Counted from the stretch's first letter, positions 54,013 to 63,532 are shown. The stretch is 64,000 nt of DNA from Hyphomicrobium sp. (GCA_016793445.1 JAEUME010000018.1:418071-482070), one strand, 5' to 3'. Program-made: numbers and translations. The notes: generated by a model from the letters alone, not told the origin.

Positions 54013-54903
54013 CTATTCAACGTTTTGGACCTGCTCGCGCAACTGGTCGATGACGGTTTTCAGCGACAGCCCCAAGCGGGTGATGTCGACGGCGTTGGCT
54101 TTCGAGCACAGCGTGTTGGCTTCACGGTTGAATTCCTGGGCCAGGAAATCGAGCTTGCGGCCTACTGCGCCCTGCTCGGACATGATCTCGCGGGCGGCCG
54201 CAACGTGCGCATTTAGACGAGCCAGCTCCTCTTCGACATCGGCGCGCGTGGCTGCAAGAACGGCTTCCTGATGCAATCGTTCGACATCGAAATTGGCGGA
54301 TGTATCGACTAGGCGCGAAATGACTTCGGCGAGCCGCGACCGGATGGCCTCAGGCGTACGCGACGGCGAGGCGCGCACCTCTGCGGCCAGCATTGCGATC
54401 TGTGCGACCTGCTCGCTCAAAACCGTCTCGATTCGGTTTCCTTCAGCCCGGCGGGCTTCAACAAGCTTGCCAGCGGCCTCTTCAAAACTCGCCAGCAGTG
54501 CGCGTTCGCGCGCGGCGCGCTGCTGGGGATCCTCCAATCCGCCCTCGACGGTCTCCAGCACGCCTTTGATCGCCAGCAAATCAGCCGTGGAGGGGCGTGT
54601 ACCGCCGGAAAGCTCCGCGACCCTGTCGGCGGCCTTGAGAATGTCGCCCAGCAACATTTCGTTGAGGCGCACCGAGCCATTGGCTGCGCGCCGCTCAACA
54701 GTAAGATTGACCGAGAGGTTACCCCGCACAAGACGTTTGGCGAGTGCTTCACGCACCGGAGCATCCAGGCTGTCGTAACCGGGTGCCAGCCGCATACGGA
54801 CATCAAGACCGCGCCCGTTGACGCTTCGGATTTCCCACGTCCAGGCCAACCCATCAGCTGCGCCGTCAGCGCGGCCAAATCCCGTCATGCTTGAAAGTGC
54901 CAT
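54013..54903 (-). CDS. YicC family endoribonuclease
   Basis: YicC proteins are RNA-cleaving or RNA-degradation factors; E. coli YicC affects the decay of the small RNA RyhB. From the ATG at 54903 the protein has 296 residues: the N-terminal YicC domain (MALSSMTGFGRADG, then NGRGLDVRMRLAPGYD) and the C-terminal DUF1732 domain. The latter includes RKLDFLAQEFNREANTLCSK. Both signature motifs are intact. An upstream in-frame start at 54951 would add 16 residues without a ribosome-binding site, whereas GGAGA precedes 54903. It lies between mltG and gmk, a conserved arrangement. Confidence 0.9.
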   Translation of the reverse strand: MALSSMTGFGRADGAADGLAWTWEIRSVNGRGLDVRMRLAPGYDSLDAPVREALAKRLVRGNLSVNLTVERRAANGSVRLNEMLLGDILKAADRVAELSGGTRPSTADLLAIKGVLETVEGGLEDPQQRAARERALLASFEEAAGKLVEARRAEGNRIETVLSEQVAQIAMLAAEVRASPSRTPEAIRSRLAEVISRLVDTSANFDVERLHQEAVLAATRADVEEELARLNAHVAAAREIMSEQGAVGRKLDFLAQEFNREANTLCSKANAVDITRLGLSLKTVIDQLREQVQNVE

Positions 54904-55001
54904 TGTATCCAATGTCTCCGTTGCCCAAGCCGCACAACGAAGAACATCCATTCCCGGGGCGCTCGCGCGGGCCGCAAAATAGCCGTTATGCCCCCCAGCG
55001 C

Positions 55002-56309
55002 CTACTGTTTCTTGGGCTTTCTGACCGGAAGGGGAATATCAGCCCCGGCGCTGGCTGCCTTCTGGCGGGGCTCGGGTTTGGCTTGGCTTGGCTTGGTGTC
55101 CTTTTCCGCTTCCGGAACTGGCGTCACGTCGGGATTGGGCGTGTCTTCGGCCGGGTCAGAGGGGCGGGCCTTGGCCGCCTGACGCTCGACTTCACGCCAT
55201 TTCTGAACCGCGCTGTTGTGTTCCTTCAGAGTTTCAGAAAAGACGTGCCCCCCCGTACCGTCGGCCACGAAATAGAGATCGCTCGTCGCCTCCGGGTTGA
55301 GCGCGGCCATGATCGCATCGCGACCCGGGTTGCAGATCGGCCCTGGAGGCAACCCATTAATCTGATAGGTATTATAGGGCGTCTTGGTGTCGATGTCGGG
55401 CTTGGTAATGGCGCGACCCAAGGCCCCCTGCCCCCCCACAATGCCGTAGATGATGGTGGGATCGGACTGCAGACGCATCCCCTTCTTGAGCCGGTTATGA
55501 AACACGGCTGCGACCTTGGAGCGTTCATCAGCCCGGCCCGTTTCCTTCTCCACGATGGAAGCAAAGACGACCGCTTCTTCGACCGTCCGCAGAGGAAGAT
55601 CGGCATGGCGCTTCTCCCAGGCGGTCTGAAGAAATTCGCCCATTTTCGACTCCATGAGGTCCAGCAGTTCCTGGCGGCCCATACCTTTCGAAATCAGGTA
55701 GGTGTCAGGCATCAGCGAGCCCTCCGCCGGAATCTTGGCGATTTCACCGCTCAAGTTGCTCTCGGCGCGCAAGCGTTCCACGATCTGCTGGCTCGTGAGA
55801 CCTTCCGGGATTGCGACCTTGTATTGGATGGATTTGCCCTGCGCGAGCGTTTCCAGAATTTCACGCATCGATGCGTGCGCCTTGATCTCGTACTCGCCGG
55901 CCTTCAAATCGAGGCTGCGCTTTGGACCAAAGAGCGTCTGGAAGAGATGCCCCGCAACGAATGTCCAGCGGTTGGCAATGACGCCCTGCTCTTCCAGGTC
56001 TTCCGCGATCTGAATGCGGCCCTTGCCCTTCGCCACCACAATGGTGCGCGCATCGTCCAGGGGACCGGAGCGTTCGAATTGGCTGTAAAGCACCACACCC
56101 GTGCCGCCGATCGCGAGCATCGCAACAAGGGCGAGGGTGAACAAACCGCTTGCCACCCTGACCAACCCGCCCACCAGCCGCGAGGGCTCATGTTCATGCA
56201 AACCGCGCGGCCGTGACGGGGCGCGCGCGGGTTCGAGGCGCTCGCTGGGGCTACGGGCGCCTGCGGTTCGCGTTCGGGTGACATCCGATCGCTTCTTGCG
56301 ATTGTTCAT
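55002..56309 (-). CDS. mltG: Endolytic transglycosylase MltG
   Basis: MltG is an inner-membrane lytic transglycosylase that cuts nascent glycan strands and helps set their length. The 435-residue protein has a 45-residue basic cytoplasmic stretch, then one transmembrane helix (GLFTLALVAMLAIGGTGVVL) and the periplasmic YceG domain. That domain carries the catalytic glutamate in ASIVEKETGRADE and the NPGRDAI and NTYQINGLPPGPI motifs. An additional 60-residue lysine/proline-rich C-terminal tail is longer than in E. coli. The gene lies between fabF and yicC on the minus strand. In several bacteria mltG follows fabF or pabC in this way. Confidence 0.92.
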   Translation of the reverse strand: MNNRKKRSDVTRTRTAGARSPSERLEPARAPSRPRGLHEHEPSRLVGGLVRVASGLFTLALVAMLAIGGTGVVLYSQFERSGPLDDARTIVVAKGKGRIQIAEDLEEQGVIANRWTFVAGHLFQTLFGPKRSLDLKAGEYEIKAHASMREILETLAQGKSIQYKVAIPEGLTSQQIVERLRAESNLSGEIAKIPAEGSLMPDTYLISKGMGRQELLDLMESKMGEFLQTAWEKRHADLPLRTVEEAVVFASIVEKETGRADERSKVAAVFHNRLKKGMRLQSDPTIIYGIVGGQGALGRAITKPDIDTKTPYNTYQINGLPPGPICNPGRDAIMAALNPEATSDLYFVADGTGGHVFSETLKEHNSAVQKWREVERQAAKARPSDPAEDTPNPDVTPVPEAEKDTKPSQAKPEPRQKAASAGADIPLPVRKPKKQ

Positions 56310-56463
56310 GGTGCCTCGAAACTACCCCTGGACCTTCCCTTGGCGCTCCGCCAACTGCGGAAATCAAGTTTACGGGCCTGCGTCAAAAGACGCCTGCCCG
56401 GCAAGGAAATGGCCCGCACTCTAAGAATAACGCTTGCCGCAAAATGTGGCGAAAGCTGGGGCT

Positions 56464-57723
56464 TCAGGCAACGCGGCGGAGGACGATCGACGCATTCGTC
56501 CCTCCGAACCCGAACGAGTTCGAAAGGGCGGTATTGATTTCCCGGGGCTTGGCTGTGTTGGGCACCAGGTCGATGGCCGTTTCAACCGATGGATTATCCA
56601 GGTTCAACGTCGGCGGCGCGATGTTGTCGCGGATCGCCAGCACCGAGAACACAGCCTCCACGGCGCCAGCCGCTCCAAGCAGATGTCCAATGGCGGATTT
56701 GGTCGATGACATGGCCAGCTTGCCGGCAGTGTTGCCGAAAAGGCGCTCCACTGCAGCAAGTTCGATCTCGTCACCCATGGGCGTAGAGGTGCCGTGAGCA
56801 TTCACGTAGTCGATCTCGCTCGGCGTGATACCAGCGCGCTTTAGCGCGGCGCGCATGCAGCGGAAGGCCCCGTCGCCCGATTCCGAAGGCGCCGTGATGT
56901 GATAAGCATCGCCCGACATGCCGTAGCCGATAACCTCGGCGTAGATCTTGGCGCCACGCGCCTTGGCGCGTTCATAGGGTTCCAGCACCACGACACCCGC
57001 GCCCTCGCCCATGACGAATCCGTCACGGTCCCTATCGTAGGGTCGCGACGCCTTGGTGGGGTTGTCGTTGAATCCGGTCGACAGCGCGCGACAGGCCGCA
57101 AAGCCCGCCAGCGCAATCCGGCAGATCGGGCTTTCGGTGCCGCCAGCAACCATGACTTCCGCATCGCCGAGGGCAACAAGGCGCGCGGCATCGCCGATGG
57201 CATGCGTGCCCGTCGAGCAGGCCGTCACGACCGCATGGTTTGGTCCCTTGAGCTGGTGCTTGATGGACACGTAGCCGCCGGCCAGGTTGATGAGGCGGCC
57301 GGGGATGAAGAACGGGGAGACGCGGCGCGGCCCCTTCTCCTTCAACAGCAGGGAGGTATCGGCGATGCCCGACAGGCCGCCGATGCCCGAGCCGATCAGA
57401 ACCCCGGCTTCCTCTTGCTTCTCGGCCGTATCGAACTTCAAACCGGAATCGGCGATCGCCTGATCTGCGGCGGCCACAGCGTAGGTGATGAAATCATCGA
57501 CCTTGCGCTGCTCCTTGGGCTCCATCCAGTCATCGGGGTTGAACTGGCCCTCGCCTGATCCGCGCGGAATGAAATTGGCGATCTGGCAGGTGATGTCCGA
57601 GACTTCGAACTCCTGCACGCGCCGCGCGCCGTTCTTACCGGCAAGCAACGCCTTCCAGGCCGGCTCCACGCCACAGCCCACAGGAGTAACCAATCCAAGT
57701 CCAGTGATCACGACGCGGCGCAT
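56464..57723 (-). CDS. fabF: Beta-ketoacyl-ACP synthase II (FabF)
   Basis: FabF elongates acyl-ACP by two carbons in type II fatty-acid synthesis. The 419-residue protein has the KAS II triad: C169 in TACSTGTHAIG, H310 in NAHGTSTPMGD and H347 in SAIGHLLGAAG. It is the housekeeping enzyme, next to acpP and fabG, and differs from the NodE-like copy at 14050. The start ATG at 57723 has only a weak GAGA site. The gene is 148 bp downstream of acpP, so the acpP message may be attenuated or processed; acpP is usually expressed more strongly than its neighbours. Confidence 0.95.
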   Translation of the reverse strand: MRRVVITGLGLVTPVGCGVEPAWKALLAGKNGARRVQEFEVSDITCQIANFIPRGSGEGQFNPDDWMEPKEQRKVDDFITYAVAAADQAIADSGLKFDTAEKQEEAGVLIGSGIGGLSGIADTSLLLKEKGPRRVSPFFIPGRLINLAGGYVSIKHQLKGPNHAVVTACSTGTHAIGDAARLVALGDAEVMVAGGTESPICRIALAGFAACRALSTGFNDNPTKASRPYDRDRDGFVMGEGAGVVVLEPYERAKARGAKIYAEVIGYGMSGDAYHITAPSESGDGAFRCMRAALKRAGITPSEIDYVNAHGTSTPMGDEIELAAVERLFGNTAGKLAMSSTKSAIGHLLGAAGAVEAVFSVLAIRDNIAPPTLNLDNPSVETAIDLVPNTAKPREINTALSNSFGFGGTNASIVLRRVA

Positions 57724-57871
57724 TCGGAAAATCTCTCGCCGAGTTAGATGATTTCAAACGCGATTTGCGGCTCAATGATGAGCCGGGGGCCGGTTGGCCC
57801 GACCCCCGAAGATGCCTTGATTGGCCCGCCCTGAGCAGGACGGAGGTCCGTCAAAATCCGCAAGGCGCGCG

Positions 57872-58114
57872 TCAGGCGGCCGAAGCGTTCTTTTCCAGGA
57901 ACTTGACCGCGTCGCCAACCGTGAGGATGTGCTCAGCTGCGTCGTCGGGGATTTCACAGCCGAACTCTTCCTCGAAGGCCATTACGAGTTCGACTGTATC
58001 CAAGCTATCGGCGCCCAGGTCATCGATAAAGCTGGCGTTCTCCGTGACCTTCTCGGCCTCGACGCCCAGATGCTCAACGACAATCTTCTTCACGCGCTCT
58101 GCGACATCGCTCAT
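57872..58114 (-). CDS. acpP: Acyl carrier protein AcpP
   Basis: AcpP carries growing acyl chains on a phosphopantetheine arm. The 80-residue acidic protein has the attachment serine S37 in LGADSLDTVELVM, the conserved EEEFGCEIPDD and four-helix organisation. It is the standard housekeeping ACP and lies between fabG and fabF, which gives a complete fabD-fabG-acpP-fabF order. The 389-bp gap upstream toward fabG leaves room for its own promoter, and strong expression is expected. Confidence 0.97.
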   Translation of the reverse strand: MSDVAERVKKIVVEHLGVEAEKVTENASFIDDLGADSLDTVELVMAFEEEFGCEIPDDAAEHILTVGDAVKFLEKNASAA

Positions 58115-58503
58115 CTTCTTTTCTCTCGCATCCCTGTTGAAGTGAGAATTCGAACGCGCAACCCGGAAAATTGGGGTCCGGGCAACCTCGTCCGTACGGC
58201 CTTTTCAGCGTCCGCTGCTGTTCACTTGAGCCACCAGTTCCAGCTTAAAGCCGGATGTGACGGCACCATGTAGACAATCGGCGGCGCAAATCAAGCCTGT
58301 AACCCAACTTGCCCACGGAAGCCCGCGTCTTGGCAATCGCGGCCATTACGGGACCCCATCCGCTTAAATCCTTGTTTCCTGTGGATTGTCCGCTCCCCGC
58401 GCGGCGCGGTCCCCGTTTACCATGTTTCAGCCGTGCCGTGTTTTTGGTGCGACATAGCGAACCCATGGCTTTCAGAGCCTTGCAAGGTCACGTGAAGAGC
58501 GAC
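58115..58503. promoter_or_regulatory. Upstream region of acpP
   Basis: A gap of 389 bp between fabG and acpP has no gene. It is large compared with other gaps in this cluster and probably includes a separate strong promoter for acpP. I found no recognisable operator or terminator. Confidence 0.35.
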
Positions 58504-59250
58504 TCACACCATCGCCATACCGCCGTTGATGTGAAGCGTTTGCCCGGTGACGTAGCCGCCCTCGTTGGAGGCGAGGTACAGGCAGCCGGCTGCGATATCC
58601 AACGGCGCGCCAAAGCGCTGAGCCGGAATCATCGCGCCGATGTCGCTCTTCTGCTTATCGTTGAGGACGTCCGTCATGGCCGTGGTGATAAAGCCCGGGG
58701 CCACGCAGTTGGCGGTAATGCCGCGCGAAGCAACCTCGCGGGCCAGCGACTTGGTCATGCCGATCATGCCAGCCTTGGAAGCGGCGTAGTTGCCCTGGCC
58801 GGGATTGCCAAACACGCCCGACACCGATGCGATGTTGATGATGCGGCCATAGCCGGTCTTTGAACGCATCATATGACGCGCGCCGGCGCGGCACAGCATG
58901 AACGTGGAGGTGAGATTGACGGCGATCACGTCGTCCCACTGTTCGTCCTTCATCACCATAAATAGGTTGTCTTTGGTGAGGCCAGCGTTGTTGACGAGAA
59001 TATCAAGGCGTCCACCCAGCGCCTTCACGGCATCATCGATCAGCTTTCCAACGGCAGTGCGGTCGGCAAGGTCGCACGGCAGAATATGCACGCGGTCTCC
59101 CAGTTCCTTCGCGAGCGCTTCAAGAGCCTCGACCTTGCGGCCTGAAATGGCGACGGTGGCTCCCGCCTTGTGGAACACGCGCGCGATCTCCGCGCCGATG
59201 CCGCCCGTCGCGCCCGTCACCAGCGCCGTCTTGCCAGTCAAATCGAACAT
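58504..59250 (-). CDS. fabG: 3-oxoacyl-ACP reductase FabG
   Basis: FabG reduces 3-oxoacyl-ACP to 3-hydroxyacyl-ACP with NADPH. The 248-residue SDR has the cofactor motif TGATGGIGAEIA, NNAGLTKDNLFM, the catalytic serine in IASVSGVFGNPG, and YAASKAG, then the FabG-typical ANCVAPGFI. Ser, Tyr and Lys of the triad are all present. It lies between fabD and acpP, so the housekeeping role is secure. An AGGA site lies about eight bases before the ATG. Confidence 0.96.
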   Translation of the reverse strand: MFDLTGKTALVTGATGGIGAEIARVFHKAGATVAISGRKVEALEALAKELGDRVHILPCDLADRTAVGKLIDDAVKALGGRLDILVNNAGLTKDNLFMVMKDEQWDDVIAVNLTSTFMLCRAGARHMMRSKTGYGRIINIASVSGVFGNPGQGNYAASKAGMIGMTKSLAREVASRGITANCVAPGFITTAMTDVLNDKQKSDIGAMIPAQRFGAPLDIAAGCLYLASNEGGYVTGQTLHINGGMAMV

Positions 59251-59464
59251 GTCTCGTGGTCCTGGTCTCTATATGAACAGTTGTGCCGGCAGCTTTGTGC
59301 GCGCTGAGCCCGCCAGCGTCAAGCAAGCGCAAAGGCCGCAGGGTTAAGAACTGCGACCTTCGCCTTAGGCGCGTCTTGTCACAACCGCCTGAGGCGACTC
59401 TTATCAAGCGCTGGCGGCGTCGCCTTGGATCGTGGTTCAGATCGTCCTGAAATCCGTACACACA

Positions 59465-60409
59465 TCAAACCAGGGCACCAACGTTAGCAGCGATATCTTC
59501 TGGCGTTCCGATGGAGGCGGTCTTGATGGATTTGTCGATACGGCCCATGAGACCCGACAGCACTTTACCCGCACCGATCTCATAGGCCTGCGTGATGCCT
59601 TGTTGAGCCATATACAGAACGCTTTCGCGCCAGCGTACGGTGCCCGTCACCTGCTCTACGAGGCGCTTGCGGATTTCTTCCGGGTCGGAAATCGCGGATG
59701 CAAGCACGTTGGCGACCACCGGCACAGCTGGCGCCTTGATCGCAACGCCCGACAGTGCCTCAGCCATCGCGTCGGCCGCCGGCTGCATCAGCGCACAGTG
59801 GAAGGGAGCCGACACGGGCAACGGCACCGCACGGCGCACACCAAACGGCTTACCGGCTTCCGCGACCCGGTCGATGGCGCGCTTGTGGCCGGACAGGACG
59901 ACCTGCGTGGGATCATTGTCGTTGGCGACCTGGCACACGTCACCCTGCGCGGCCGCTTCCGCCACCTTTTGCGCCACATCGAGGCTGACGCCGAGCAAGG
60001 CGGCCATGGCGCCCTCCCCGACGGGCACCGCCTTTTGCATCGCCTGGCCGCGCAGCTTCAGGAGGCGGGCCGTATCGGCCAGCGAGAACGCGCCCGCAGC
60101 TGCCAGCGCGGAATATTCGCCGAGCGAATGACCGGCGACGAGCTTGACATGGTCCTTGAGAGAAAAGCCCTTTTCGCGTTCCAGAACGCGCATGACCGCC
60201 ATGGAGACCGCCATCAGCGCCGGCTGGGCATTCTCCGTCAGCGTCAGGGTCTCTTTCGGGCCTTCCCACATGATCGTCGAAAGCTTCTGGCCCAGCGCCT
60301 CATCGACCTCATCAAAGACCTCGCGCGCAACGGGGAACGCATCAGACAGCGCCTTGCCCATGCCGACGTCCTGACTGCCCTGTCCGGGAAAAACAAATGC
60401 TTTTGCCAT
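59465..60409 (-). CDS. fabD: Malonyl-CoA-ACP transacylase FabD
   Basis: FabD transfers malonyl groups from CoA to ACP, feeding the elongation cycle. The 314-residue protein has the opening FVFPGQGSQDVGMGK, the nucleophilic serine in AGHSLGEYSALAAAG, the arginine region LKLRGQAMQKAV, and the catalytic histidine in SAPFHCALM. A GGAGG ribosome-binding site lies about 11 bases ahead of the ATG. It is the first gene of the fab cluster on this strand, about 210 bp before fabG. Confidence 0.96.
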   Translation of the reverse strand: MAKAFVFPGQGSQDVGMGKALSDAFPVAREVFDEVDEALGQKLSTIMWEGPKETLTLTENAQPALMAVSMAVMRVLEREKGFSLKDHVKLVAGHSLGEYSALAAAGAFSLADTARLLKLRGQAMQKAVPVGEGAMAALLGVSLDVAQKVAEAAAQGDVCQVANDNDPTQVVLSGHKRAIDRVAEAGKPFGVRRAVPLPVSAPFHCALMQPAADAMAEALSGVAIKAPAVPVVANVLASAISDPEEIRKRLVEQVTGTVRWRESVLYMAQQGITQAYEIGAGKVLSGLMGRIDKSIKTASIGTPEDIAANVGALV

Positions 60410-60571
60410 GCTTCAGCGTGCCTCCGTCACAGCGCCGGACGAGGGCCGGCGTGGCTTGTTTGGCCGCTTTAGGCACGCATCGGTGCTTCCGTGTCAAGCC
60501 GGTGGGACGCCGCCGCCTTAGGTTCCTGGCTTCAGGCCAGGGTATGGCTTGATCTGAGGCAAAGCAGAGGG

Positions 60572-61540
60572 TCACGCCGCTCCCTTGATCGCGGTCCAGG
60601 CGGGCAAAACGACACCGTTAACGACAAGGGCGGTCAGCGCACCGGCCACAAGACCTACGATTGCCGAGACGCTCGCCGTTGCAAGCCAAGCAAACAAGCC
60701 ACCCAACATTTCTGGAACAGTAGCCTGAACGGTTTCGGCGATCGAATGCAGCAGGTGCTCGCCCGCACTGAGCCCGAACGCGTTGAGCCCGTGAATGAGA
60801 ATGCCGCCGCCGACCCACAGCATGGCGATCATGCCGACAAAGGACAGCACTTTGAGAAAATACGGCATGCCGCGGACGAGACCGTGTCCGATACGGCCCG
60901 TCATCGAACCACCCTTCAGCGCCAGCGAAACTCCAAAATCGTCCGCCTTTACGATCAAGGCCACCGCACCGTAGACGCCTGCCGTGACCATGATGCCGAC
61001 CACCGCCAGCACGAGGGCCTGAACCGCAAGGCCGGGTGCGGTGATATTGGCCAGCGCAATCGCCATGATCTCGGCAGACAGAACCAAGTCAGTGCGGATC
61101 GCACCGGCGACTTTCTGGTCTTCGAGATTTTTCGGATCCATGACCGGCGCGCCGGCAATCGCGTGCGCCGTCTCGGGCGCATGGGGCGCAAGTATCGAGT
61201 GTACTTTTTCGTAGCCCTCAAAGCACAGATAAAGTCCGCCAGCCGTCAGGATCGGCGTAATGGCCCAAGGGGCGAACTCGCTGAGCAGCAGAGCGATGGG
61301 CAATAGAAATATCAGCTTGTTCTTGAGCGAGCCCAAGGCAATGCGGCCGATGATGGGGAGTTCGCGTTCAGCGGCTAGTCCGGTCACGTAGCGCGGCGTC
61401 ACGGCGGCATCGTCGACGACTACGCCCGCGGTCTTAGCGCCTACCTTTGCGGCCTGCGCGGTCACATCATCTAAAGTTGCTGCGGTCAGCTTCGTTAGGG
61501 CAACGACGTCATCAAGAAGCGCCAGCAGGCCCGAGCTCAT
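60572..61540 (-). CDS. DUF808 family inner-membrane protein (YedI-like)
   Basis: This 322-residue protein belongs to the DUF808 family that includes E. coli YedI; its role is unknown. The N-terminus has the family pattern SSGLLALLDDVVALTKLTAA, followed by a KVGAKTAGVVVDDAAVTP segment. Six or more hydrophobic helices follow (for example LKVLSFVGMIAMLWVGGGIL). All landmarks and length fit the family. It has a GGAG site just before the ATG. It lies between fabD and the small acidic protein gene on the same strand, with gaps of about 160 bp and 270 bp, and is probably monocistronic. Confidence 0.88.
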   Translation of the reverse strand: MSSGLLALLDDVVALTKLTAATLDDVTAQAAKVGAKTAGVVVDDAAVTPRYVTGLAAERELPIIGRIALGSLKNKLIFLLPIALLLSEFAPWAITPILTAGGLYLCFEGYEKVHSILAPHAPETAHAIAGAPVMDPKNLEDQKVAGAIRTDLVLSAEIMAIALANITAPGLAVQALVLAVVGIMVTAGVYGAVALIVKADDFGVSLALKGGSMTGRIGHGLVRGMPYFLKVLSFVGMIAMLWVGGGILIHGLNAFGLSAGEHLLHSIAETVQATVPEMLGGLFAWLATASVSAIVGLVAGALTALVVNGVVLPAWTAIKGAA

Positions 61541-61810
61541 GTTTCCGCTCCCGTTCTGCCGTCATGCACGCTTCAGGCGTGGCGGCATTTAGTCTTGCAT
61601 AGGGTGGAACGGATCGCATGAAAAACAGGTCTGGGCAAAGGACTTCGCAACGCGGGCCAAGGCGCGAACTTCAACTTATCATCCCGGGCAAGCGCAGCCG
61701 GATGCAATCCGGCGAAGCGCAGACCCGGGACCGGCGGGATAACAAGGAATCAAGCAAAGAAATGCGAGCGGGTCTTTCCTTGATGTTGGGGAAACGTGCC
61801 AAGTTGCCGA

Positions 61811-62107
61811 TCAGGCGGCTTCTTCTGAGCCGTCCGCGTCCTCTTCTTCCCCCTCGTCCTCGTCATCGATCTCCTCGACCATTTCCAAGGTGCCGTCGAT
61901 GAGATCGAACAAAACCTCCTCGCCCGTGTCCTCAACCTCAGCCAACGCCTGGACGAGGGCATCCGCGATAGGGGCGACCTTGAGGGTAGCGCGCAGATCG
62001 TCCGCGACTTCCAAATCGTCCATGGTGGCGAGCCCCTCGGTGCGCGCTTCCTCCTGGGTCTCTTCGACGCTCCAGATGGTGTCTTCGGTGTACGATGCAA
62101 ACTTCAT
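61811..62107 (-). CDS. Small acidic protein of unknown function
   Basis: I do not recognise this 98-residue protein. The ATG at 62107 has a good AGGAGG site eight bases upstream, while an in-frame start at 62137 does not. Residues 1-70 look structured, and begin MKFASYTEDTIWSVEETQEE. The last 25 residues are almost all Glu and Asp, mixed with glycine and serine, ending GSEEAA. No signal peptide, membrane segment or cysteine is present. It may be a regulatory or binding protein that acts through its charged tail, but nothing in the sequence proves this. Confidence 0.65.
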   Translation of the reverse strand: MKFASYTEDTIWSVEETQEEARTEGLATMDDLEVADDLRATLKVAPIADALVQALAEVEDTGEEVLFDLIDGTLEMVEEIDDEDEGEEEDADGSEEAA

Positions 62108-62360
62108 GAGCGTGGCCTCCTGTGCCAAGCGGATCATCTGATAACTTCATTTGTGTGGCCGGCGCTGGCCCCGGCCACGTCAAGTGGGTGGCGTGAACGC
62201 ACCCGCTCCCAATGCGACTTGCTACAAATCGAACGAAGAATTAGGCGCTGATTCCCTGGGCGTTGCCATGATGACATCGCGCACGCCATCAGGTTGCCTC
62301 AGCACCTGTCGGGCGAAAGCCACGCGACAGCACCCCTGAAGCAAGCTGCTTAGGGATTGG

Positions 62361-62858
62361 TCACTCGGGGTTTCCGGAAGAGTCGATGATCACGGAAAAT
62401 GTCCGCGTTGCGGGCTCGCCATTGCCGAGGCGTCCGGAGACCGTGAAGCTGTCCTCGCCCGTCTGTCCAGGCGCTGGCTTGTAGATGATTGCGGTGCCTT
62501 TAATGGGCGCGCCGACGCATTTGCCCGATAAGGAATATTGGATCGTCGTGTCGGCGCCATCGACGGTTTCCACCATGCCCTTGGCAGGTGGCGTCTCAAC
62601 CACGATTTGCGGATAGCCCTTGAAGGCGCAATCGGGCGTAAATCCCGCCATGACGAAGACGCGGGTGGGCTCGCCTTGTTTGACACGCGTGCCGCGCGTA
62701 CCCGCGCTGGAAGGATCGCTCCAGAGCGCGAACAGCGCAATGACGGCCGCGATGACCGTGGCGGCGAGCACAATGTCTCCCGTCCGCCGGCGCAACGGCT
62801 GCAACGCGTATATCCCAGATAAGGACTCGGGCACGCGTGCTGGAGGTTTGATGATCAT
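62361..62858 (-). CDS. Membrane-anchored protein with beta-sandwich-like domain, unknown function
   Basis: I do not recognise this 165-residue protein. It has a 27-residue basic N-terminus, one transmembrane helix (about residues 28-46, IVLAATVIAAVIALFALW), and an extracytoplasmic domain of about 115 residues. The domain has strand-rich pieces such as QIVVETPPAKGMVETVDG and SFTVSGRLGNGEPATRTFSV, which recall cadherin- or Ig-like repeats, and two cysteines that may pair. It would face the periplasm. It is flanked by gaps of roughly 250 bp on each side, so no operon partner gives a hint about its role. Confidence 0.7.
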   Translation of the reverse strand: MIIKPPARVPESLSGIYALQPLRRRTGDIVLAATVIAAVIALFALWSDPSSAGTRGTRVKQGEPTRVFVMAGFTPDCAFKGYPQIVVETPPAKGMVETVDGADTTIQYSLSGKCVGAPIKGTAIIYKPAPGQTGEDSFTVSGRLGNGEPATRTFSVIIDSSGNPE

Positions 62859-63045
62859 CGGCGGCGTCTTTCCCCCACTGCCAGTGCCCCGCGCACGGAC
62901 TCATTTAAGGCTACGCTTTGATTCGCGCGTGTGGGTAGAGGGTCACCGTGCGGTGCGGGATCGCCGGGCGCCCGCGATGGCCGAACGCCGGAACACCCCA
63001 TCGAAACCGCAGCTTACGGCCGGTTGCGATTTCAGGGACGCACGT

Positions 63046-63090
63046 CCTTCTCCCGGCGGGAGAAGGTGCCCGAAAGGGCGGATGAGGGGC
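63046..63090. repeat. Palindromic intergenic repeat (RIME/REP-like)
   Basis: A 9-bp perfect dyad (CCTTCTCCC-GGC-GGGAGAAGG) is followed at once by a second small hairpin (GCCC-GAAA-GGGC) and GGATGAGGGG. This composite is typical of extragenic palindromes in Hyphomicrobiales. Only one copy was noticed in the window, near the 3' end of the rhodanese gene. Confidence 0.65.
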
Positions 63091-63121
63091 GGTCGCAATC
63101 AGCGACGCGTGCCGGCGCATC

Positions 63122-63532
63122 CTATGCCTTGGGGCCCGGAGCGACTTCGCCGCCGTCCTTGCGCCAAGCGGAAAAACCACCCGCGATATGCGCGACGTTG
63201 GGCAAGCCCATTTCCTGCACAGTCTTGGTCGACAGTGCCGAGCGCCAGCCGCTCATGCAATAGAGCACGAACTTCTTGCCGGAGGCGAACACCGGCTTGT
63301 GGTAGGGGCTCTCAGGATCAACCCAGAATTCCAGCATTCCGCGCGGGCAATGGAATGCACCTGGGATCATGCCTTCGCGCTCCAGTTCGCGCGGATCGCG
63401 CAGATCGACAAAGACGACATCGTCGCGACCCAGCAGAGCCTTGGCATCTTCGACACTGAGATTTTCGATCTCACGGTTGGCGTCGGCCACCATCTGCTTG
63501 ATGCCGCGCTTCAATTTCAATTCTTCAGACAT
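63122..63532 (-). CDS. Rhodanese-like domain protein
   Basis: Rhodanese domains carry sulfur as a cysteine persulfide. The 136-residue protein is a single domain with the putative catalytic C92 in LYCMSGWRSA and the conserved DLRDPRELEREGMIPGA and GGFSAWRKDGG stretches. There is no signal peptide. The active-site loop CMSGWRS fits single-domain rhodaneses of the GlpE/PspE group only broadly, so the acceptor is unknown. The start overlaps the stop of the upstream membrane protein by eight bases (ATGTCTGA), so the two are co-translated and may cooperate. With sox genes at the other end of the window, a sulfur-handling role is possible but not shown. Confidence 0.85.
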   Translation of the reverse strand: MSEELKLKRGIKQMVADANREIENLSVEDAKALLGRDDVVFVDLRDPRELEREGMIPGAFHCPRGMLEFWVDPESPYHKPVFASGKKFVLYCMSGWRSALSTKTVQEMGLPNVAHIAGGFSAWRKDGGEVAPGPKA

